Below are positions 60,524 to 64,000 of a stretch of DNA of 64,000 bases, piece after piece. Under the pieces are notes generated by a model that did no database searches, was not told the DNA's origin, and saw only the letters and a program-made list of their open reading frames with translations. The stretch covers positions 868,001 to 932,000 of the forward strand of contig NZ_QHKX01000001.1 in NCBI RefSeq assembly GCF_003194625.1. The letters run 5' to 3'. Every line of letters begins with the position of its first letter. Within the stretch, counting starts at the first letter, position 1. A program made the position numbers and the translations under genes. The DNA comes from Nocardioides solisilvae. GTDB taxonomy: Bacteria; Actinomycetota; Actinomycetes; Propionibacteriales; Nocardioidaceae.

Positions 60524-61981
60524 TCAGGCCGCCGGCTTGGCCGGGGTGTCGAGCCAGGCGTCGAAGAGGGCGTCGAGGTCGCGGCCGGAGACCCGCTGCG
60601 CGAGCCGCCGGAAGTCGCGCGTGCCGGCGGTCCTGCCGCCGTACGTCGTCACCCAGGCGCGGGCGACCGCGCGGAACGCCTCCTCGCCCACCGCGAGCCG
60701 CAGCGCGTGGAGGGTGGCGGCGCCGCGGTCGTAGATCGCGTCGGCGAAGAGCCCCGTCGGACCCGGGTCGGAGACGACGGTGGTCCAGAACTCGTCGTCG
60801 GCCGGGCGGGCGAAAACCGCCTCGTAGGCCTGCTGGGCGGTCGTGCCGCCGCGGGCCTCGGTCCACATCCAGGTCGCGTACTCGGCCCAGCCCTCGTTGA
60901 GCCAGATGTCGGCCCAGCGGCGCGGGCCGACGTGGTTGCCGGTCCACTGGTGGGCCAGCTCGTGCAGGGCCGTGCCCTCGCTGGCGACGCGGCTGAAGAA
61001 CGAGCGGGTCTGGGTCTCCAGCGCGTAGCCGACGGAGTCGTCGTCGACGATCGCGCCGTAGGAGACGAACGGGTAGGGGCCGAAGAGGGCCTCGAGGAAG
61101 GTCGCCATCTCGCCGGCGAGGGCGAGGCTCGCCTCGCTGCGGGTCCGGTCGGCGGGCCGGAGGTCCTCGTCGAGGAAGTCGAGCAGCGGGACGCCGGAGG
61201 GGGTCCGCGAGCGCCGCAGCTCGAAGTTGCCGACCGTCGCCGTGGCCAGGTAGGCCGCCATCGGGTCGGGGGCGTCCCAGGTCCAGGTGGTCTGACCGCC
61301 CCTGGTGCGGGAGCCCACGAGGTCGCCGTTGGCGACGGCGGTGAGCCCCTTCGGGACGGTGACCGCGAACCGGTAGGTCGCCTTGTCGGTGGGGTGGTCG
61401 TTGACCGGGAACCAGGTCGCGGAGCCGTCGGGCTGGCTCACGACCATCGCGCCGTCGCGCGTGGTGACCCAGCCGTAGAGCGCGTCCTCGACGTCGGTCG
61501 GCCGGCCCGTCGCGCCGCCGTACTCCACCACCACGCGCGACTTCGCGCCCCGGCGCAGGGGACGGCGCGGGGTGACCACCAGCTCGTTGCCCTGGGTCTG
61601 GCTGAAGCGGGCGGGGCGGCCGTCGACCGTCACCGAGGTCGCCTCCAGGCCGCGGAGATCGAGGTTGAACCGGCGCAGCGCCTGGGTGGCGACGAGCTTG
61701 ATCCGCGCGACCCCCCGCAGCTGCCCGGTCAGCGGTGCGGGCTCGGGCGCGGGAGGGGTGTAGTCGAGCGCCAGGTCGTAGTGCTCGACGTCGTAGCCGC
61801 CGTTGCCGGCGAGCGGGAAGTACGGGTCGCCGATGCCGGAGGACCCGACGGCCCTGCGCTCGGGGGCTGTCTCACTGGGCGCTGTCTGACTGGGCGCTGC
61901 CTGGCTGGGCGCGAGGGAGGGAAGGACGAGTGCGCCGAGGACGAGTCCGGCGGCGAGCCCCGAGCGGCGAAGGGTCGTCAT
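60524..61981 (-). CDS. secreted M1 family metallopeptidase
   Basis: 485 aa from the ATG at 61981 (MTTLRRSGLAAGL). The signal peptide LAAGLVLGALVLPSLAPSQA is followed by short APSQ/APSET repeats. The peptidase has the beta-rich N-domain, DPMAAYLATATVGNFEL, the substrate-side GYALETQTR (in place of GAMEN) and zinc motif HELAHQW with NEGWAEYATW. This is a short M1 enzyme lacking the long C-terminal helical domain of aminopeptidase N. Probably an extracellular aminopeptidase. It is divergent from the DUF222 gene. Confidence 0.92.
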   Translation of the reverse strand: MTTLRRSGLAAGLVLGALVLPSLAPSQAAPSQTAPSETAPERRAVGSSGIGDPYFPLAGNGGYDVEHYDLALDYTPPAPEPAPLTGQLRGVARIKLVATQALRRFNLDLRGLEATSVTVDGRPARFSQTQGNELVVTPRRPLRRGAKSRVVVEYGGATGRPTDVEDALYGWVTTRDGAMVVSQPDGSATWFPVNDHPTDKATYRFAVTVPKGLTAVANGDLVGSRTRGGQTTWTWDAPDPMAAYLATATVGNFELRRSRTPSGVPLLDFLDEDLRPADRTRSEASLALAGEMATFLEALFGPYPFVSYGAIVDDDSVGYALETQTRSFFSRVASEGTALHELAHQWTGNHVGPRRWADIWLNEGWAEYATWMWTEARGGTTAQQAYEAVFARPADDEFWTTVVSDPGPTGLFADAIYDRGAATLHALRLAVGEEAFRAVARAWVTTYGGRTAGTRDFRRLAQRVSGRDLDALFDAWLDTPAKPAA

Positions 61982-61987
61982 CCGGCG

Positions 61988-61993
61988 ACTGTA
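61988..61993 (-). promoter_or_regulatory. leaderless-type -10 element of the M1 peptidase gene
   Basis: TACAGT on the minus strand, 6 nt before the ATG at 61981. Confidence 0.45.
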
Positions 61994-62107
61994 GACCCGC
62001 GGGCGCCCGTTGGCACCGCCCATTCAGGGGAGGGTGTGGAGCGCGAGACTCGGGTGACAGTCGGACGCGTGCTCCTGCGAGACACGAGGACTGTCGGCGG
62101 TGCTGAC

Positions 62108-62128
62108 TATTCTCGAACACATGATCGA
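62108..62128 (+). promoter_or_regulatory. -10 element and LexA (SOS) box over the DUF222 gene start
   Basis: TATTCT (62108-62113, TANNNT) is followed by 7 nt and the ATG at 62121. Overlapping it, TCGAACACATGATCGA (62113-62128) matches TCGAAC-N4-GTTCGA at 11 of 12 positions. Bound LexA would cover the transcription and translation start of a leaderless mRNA. Confidence 0.65.
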
Positions 62129-63515
62129 GACGGGGGAAGCGAGTGGCCCCACGGGGCCCGGGGCGGCGGCCTGGTCGGTCGCCGAGCTGGAGGGGTTGGT
62201 GGCCGAGCTGGCGTCGAACGTGGTGCCGGAGGTGGATCCGCGGGCGTGTCTGGCGCAGGTGGAGGTGCTGGAGGCGATGAAGGCGGCGTTGGCGGCGGCG
62301 CAGGTGCGTGCCACGGCGGCGTACGCCGCCGCGGAGGTGCGGCGGCTGGAGGAGTGTGCCGAGGAGGCTCGCCGGGCTGGTGCGGTGTCTGGGCGTGGCC
62401 CTGCTCCGGTGGCGGTGGTGGCCGCCCAGGTGGGGCTGACCAGGCGGGAGTCGCCGGCGCGTGGCAGGGCGTGGGTGTCGGCTGCGTCGGCGTTGGTGGC
62501 CGACCTGCCGCGGACGTTGGAGGCGCTGGGGCGGGGTGTGCTGACCGAGGAGCGGGCGATGGTGATCGTCCGGGAGACCGCGGACCTGACCGCGGAGGAC
62601 CGGCGGGCGGTGGATGCGGAGCTGACCACGCCGGTGGGGCCGCCCGACGGGATCGACGACCAGGGCAACCCCCGGTGGGACGACCCGACCGGGGAGGGTC
62701 AGGTCGCGGGACTGGGGACGGAGGCGCTGCGCCGGTTGGTGCAGAGACTCGCGCTGCGCCACGACTCGACCGAGGTGGCGCGGCGCCGGGAGCGGGCTCG
62801 GGCGCGGCGTCGGGTGAGCGGCAGGTTGCTGGGTGATGGGACGGGTCGGATCACCGCGGTGGTGAAGGCCGAGCACTATGCCCACGTCATGGCGGCCCTG
62901 GGTGCGGCGGCCGCGACCGCCCGCAACGAAGGCGACGCACGCAGCGGTGACCAGGTGCGGGCCGACACCCTGGTGGCCCGGGTGACGGGGGTCGACCCGA
63001 CGGCACCGGTGCCGGTGGAGCTGCACCTGGTGGTCCCGGCCACGGGCCTGCTCGGTCAGCCGGGTGCACCGGCGGAGCCGGGCTGGATCCTCGGCAGCGC
63101 GGGGGGAGCGGTGGTGCCGGCGGGGATCTGCCGGGACCTGTTCACCCAGGCTGCGGAGGCTGGGGTGGCGGCGGTGCGGCGGGTGTTCGCCGACCGGGTG
63201 GACGGGCGGCTGGTGGCGATGGAGAGCTCGAACCGCACCTTCACCGGGCTGCTGGCGAGGTTGATCAGGATTCGCGACGGCGGCACCTGTCGCACCCCGT
63301 GGTGCGACGCCCCGGCCAAGCACGTCGACCACGTCGATCCCGCCGCCGAGGGTGGCCCGACCAGCGAGGCGAACGGGCAGGGGCTGTGCGAGGCGTGCAA
63401 CCAGGTCAAGGAGGCGCCGGGCTGGTCCCACTGGGTCGGGATCGGGGGCCGGACCCACGTCACCACCCCGACCGGGGCCACCTACACCAGCCGGCACACG
63501 CCGCTGGCCTCCTGA
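62121..63515 (+). CDS. DUF222 / HNH endonuclease (13E12 family)
   Basis: 464 aa from the ATG at 62121; an in-frame GTG at 62100 with GAGGA upstream is an alternative. The N-terminal DUF222 domain (about 20-340) is helical and Ala-rich (VEVLEAMKAALAAAQVRATA). The C-terminal HNH domain has zinc cysteines and catalytic residues: GTCRTPWCDAP, HVDHVDP, and ANGQGLCEACNQVKEAPGW. Mycobacterial relatives (13E12 repeats) are multicopy, and several are induced by DNA damage. A LexA-like box overlaps the start here, consistent with that. Activity and biological role are unknown. Confidence 0.88.
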   Translation: MIETGEASGPTGPGAAAWSVAELEGLVAELASNVVPEVDPRACLAQVEVLEAMKAALAAAQVRATAAYAAAEVRRLEECAEEARRAGAVSGRGPAPVAVVAAQVGLTRRESPARGRAWVSAASALVADLPRTLEALGRGVLTEERAMVIVRETADLTAEDRRAVDAELTTPVGPPDGIDDQGNPRWDDPTGEGQVAGLGTEALRRLVQRLALRHDSTEVARRRERARARRRVSGRLLGDGTGRITAVVKAEHYAHVMAALGAAAATARNEGDARSGDQVRADTLVARVTGVDPTAPVPVELHLVVPATGLLGQPGAPAEPGWILGSAGGAVVPAGICRDLFTQAAEAGVAAVRRVFADRVDGRLVAMESSNRTFTGLLARLIRIRDGGTCRTPWCDAPAKHVDHVDPAAEGGPTSEANGQGLCEACNQVKEAPGWSHWVGIGGRTHVTTPTGATYTSRHTPLAS

Positions 63516-63558
63516 GCAGGCGCGCGCGGCGCGGACGGGATGTCGAGCGCCAGTTAAA

Positions 63559-63588
63559 GTCAGGCTTGACTGTTTGTTAGTTCCTGAC
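63559..63588 (+). promoter_or_regulatory. candidate operator/promoter of the terminal TetR gene
   Basis: GTCAGG (63559-63564) and CCTGAC (63583-63588) form an inverted repeat enclosing a TTGACT -35-like hexamer (63566-63571), in the only AT-rich stretch upstream of the tetR start. Probably autoregulatory. Confidence 0.4.
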
Positions 63589-63601
63589 GCAGGATGTGCC
63601 C

Positions 63602-64000
63602 GTGAGCAGCCAGCCGACCCGTGTGCCCCAGGAGGAGCGGACCCGCGTCATGCGTGCGCGCCTCCTCGAAGCGACGATCGACTGCCTGGTGGAGTACGGC
63701 TTCGCGGCCACCTCGACCACCCTGGTCTCCAAGCGCGCGGGCGTCTCCCGGGGCGCACAGCTGCACCACTTCCCGACCAAGAACGACCTGGTCGTCGCGG
63801 CGGTCGAGCACCTCACCGCCAAGCGGGGCGCCGAGCTGGCCGCCGTGCTGGGGGAGGACGCGCGCCGCGAGCACGGCACCCGAGCCGTCCTGGGCACGCT
63901 GTCGGACCACTTCACCAGCCCGGTCTTCACCGCGGCGCTCGAGCTGTGGGTGGCCGCGCGCAGCGACGTCCAGCTGCTCGCCGCCGTCCAGCCGCTCGAG
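63602..64000 (+). CDS. TetR family transcriptional regulator (partial)
   Basis: First 133 codons; the gene runs off the window end. The TetR helix-turn-helix (about 12-60) is clear: RARLLEATIDCLVEYGFAAT, then TLVSKRAGVSRGAQLHHFPTKNDLV. The GTG at 63602 has AGGA 7 nt upstream. The ligand domain is incomplete. An AT-rich inverted repeat lies just upstream as a possible autoregulatory site. Confidence 0.88.
   Translation, partial: MSSQPTRVPQEERTRVMRARLLEATIDCLVEYGFAATSTTLVSKRAGVSRGAQLHHFPTKNDLVVAAVEHLTAKRGAELAAVLGEDARREHGTRAVLGTLSDHFTSPVFTAALELWVAARSDVQLLAAVQPLE

Noticed and set aside
61861-61915. Short repeats at the 5' end of the M1 peptidase gene
   Set aside because: About three imperfect 15-bp units encoding APSQ/APSET just after the signal peptide; ordinary low-complexity linker.

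Overview
The window is about 64 kb of very GC-rich DNA with dense, strand-mixed single genes and short operons, many GTG starts, 4-bp start/stop overlaps and several apparently leaderless genes. The gene families (EthA-type monooxygenase, MarP protease, SCO6745 family, ANTAR regulators, WXG/ESX-like small proteins, DUF222/13E12 HNH proteins, AbiEi-DUF559 proteins, guanidine-III riboswitch) point to an actinobacterium, most likely a Nocardioides-like member of the Propionibacteriales. That placement is inference from family content and style. No rRNA, tRNA, CRISPR array, prophage or insertion sequence was seen.

Layout. 0-4.4 kb: end of a DEAD-box helicase, YceI, a 46-aa protein, a conserved hypothetical and glmS. 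4.4-5.6 kb: an AbiEi/DUF559 protein gene framed by two near-identical 39-bp palindromic direct repeats. 5.6-14.1 kb: succinate-semialdehyde dehydrogenase, then a glycerolipid group (TetR-glpD divergent from an alkylglycerone-phosphate-synthase-like flavoenzyme and a diacylglycerol-kinase-like gene), pirin and a family-1 glycosidase. 14.1-25.3 kb: DUF2254 membrane protein, sulfotransferase-like protein plus lipoprotein, an orphan three-gene ESX-like cassette, a three-gene glycosyltransferase operon, an endonuclease/exonuclease/phosphatase and a membrane protein. 25.4-34.4 kb: a large secreted repeat protein, a MarP/GAF-ANTAR group, an SCO6745 protein, a degenerate DUF222 remnant, a UDP-glucose dehydrogenase, a GNAT protein and a 45-aa Lys-rich protein.

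34.4-50.5 kb is dominated by acyl-CoA metabolism. It holds PadR-FadH (dienoyl-CoA reductase), alpha-methylacyl-CoA racemase with EthA, and a MerR regulator divergent from a thiolase-FadB operon. The racemase and thiolase promoters share the same palindrome, GTGACA-N7-TGTCAC, which suggests one MerR regulon. Between them lie a guanidine exporter under a guanidine-III riboswitch, a second DEAD-box helicase, a CPBP protease, an NAD(P)-binding protein, a PNPOx-like protein, a class-II amidotransferase and a glutamate-cysteine-ligase-like enzyme.

50.6-64 kb: an ABC-2-type exporter, a lipoprotein, an SDR with a DUF4282 protein, a PadR-controlled MacB-like exporter, a luciferase-like flavoenzyme, an M1 peptidase, a DUF222-HNH gene with a LexA-like box across its start, and a TetR regulator cut by the window end.

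The most promising leads are the repeat-framed DUF559 gene, the shared MerR operator linking two loci 10 kb apart, the SOS-type boxes on both DUF222 loci, and the palindrome that covers both start codons of the glpD/flavoenzyme divergent pair.
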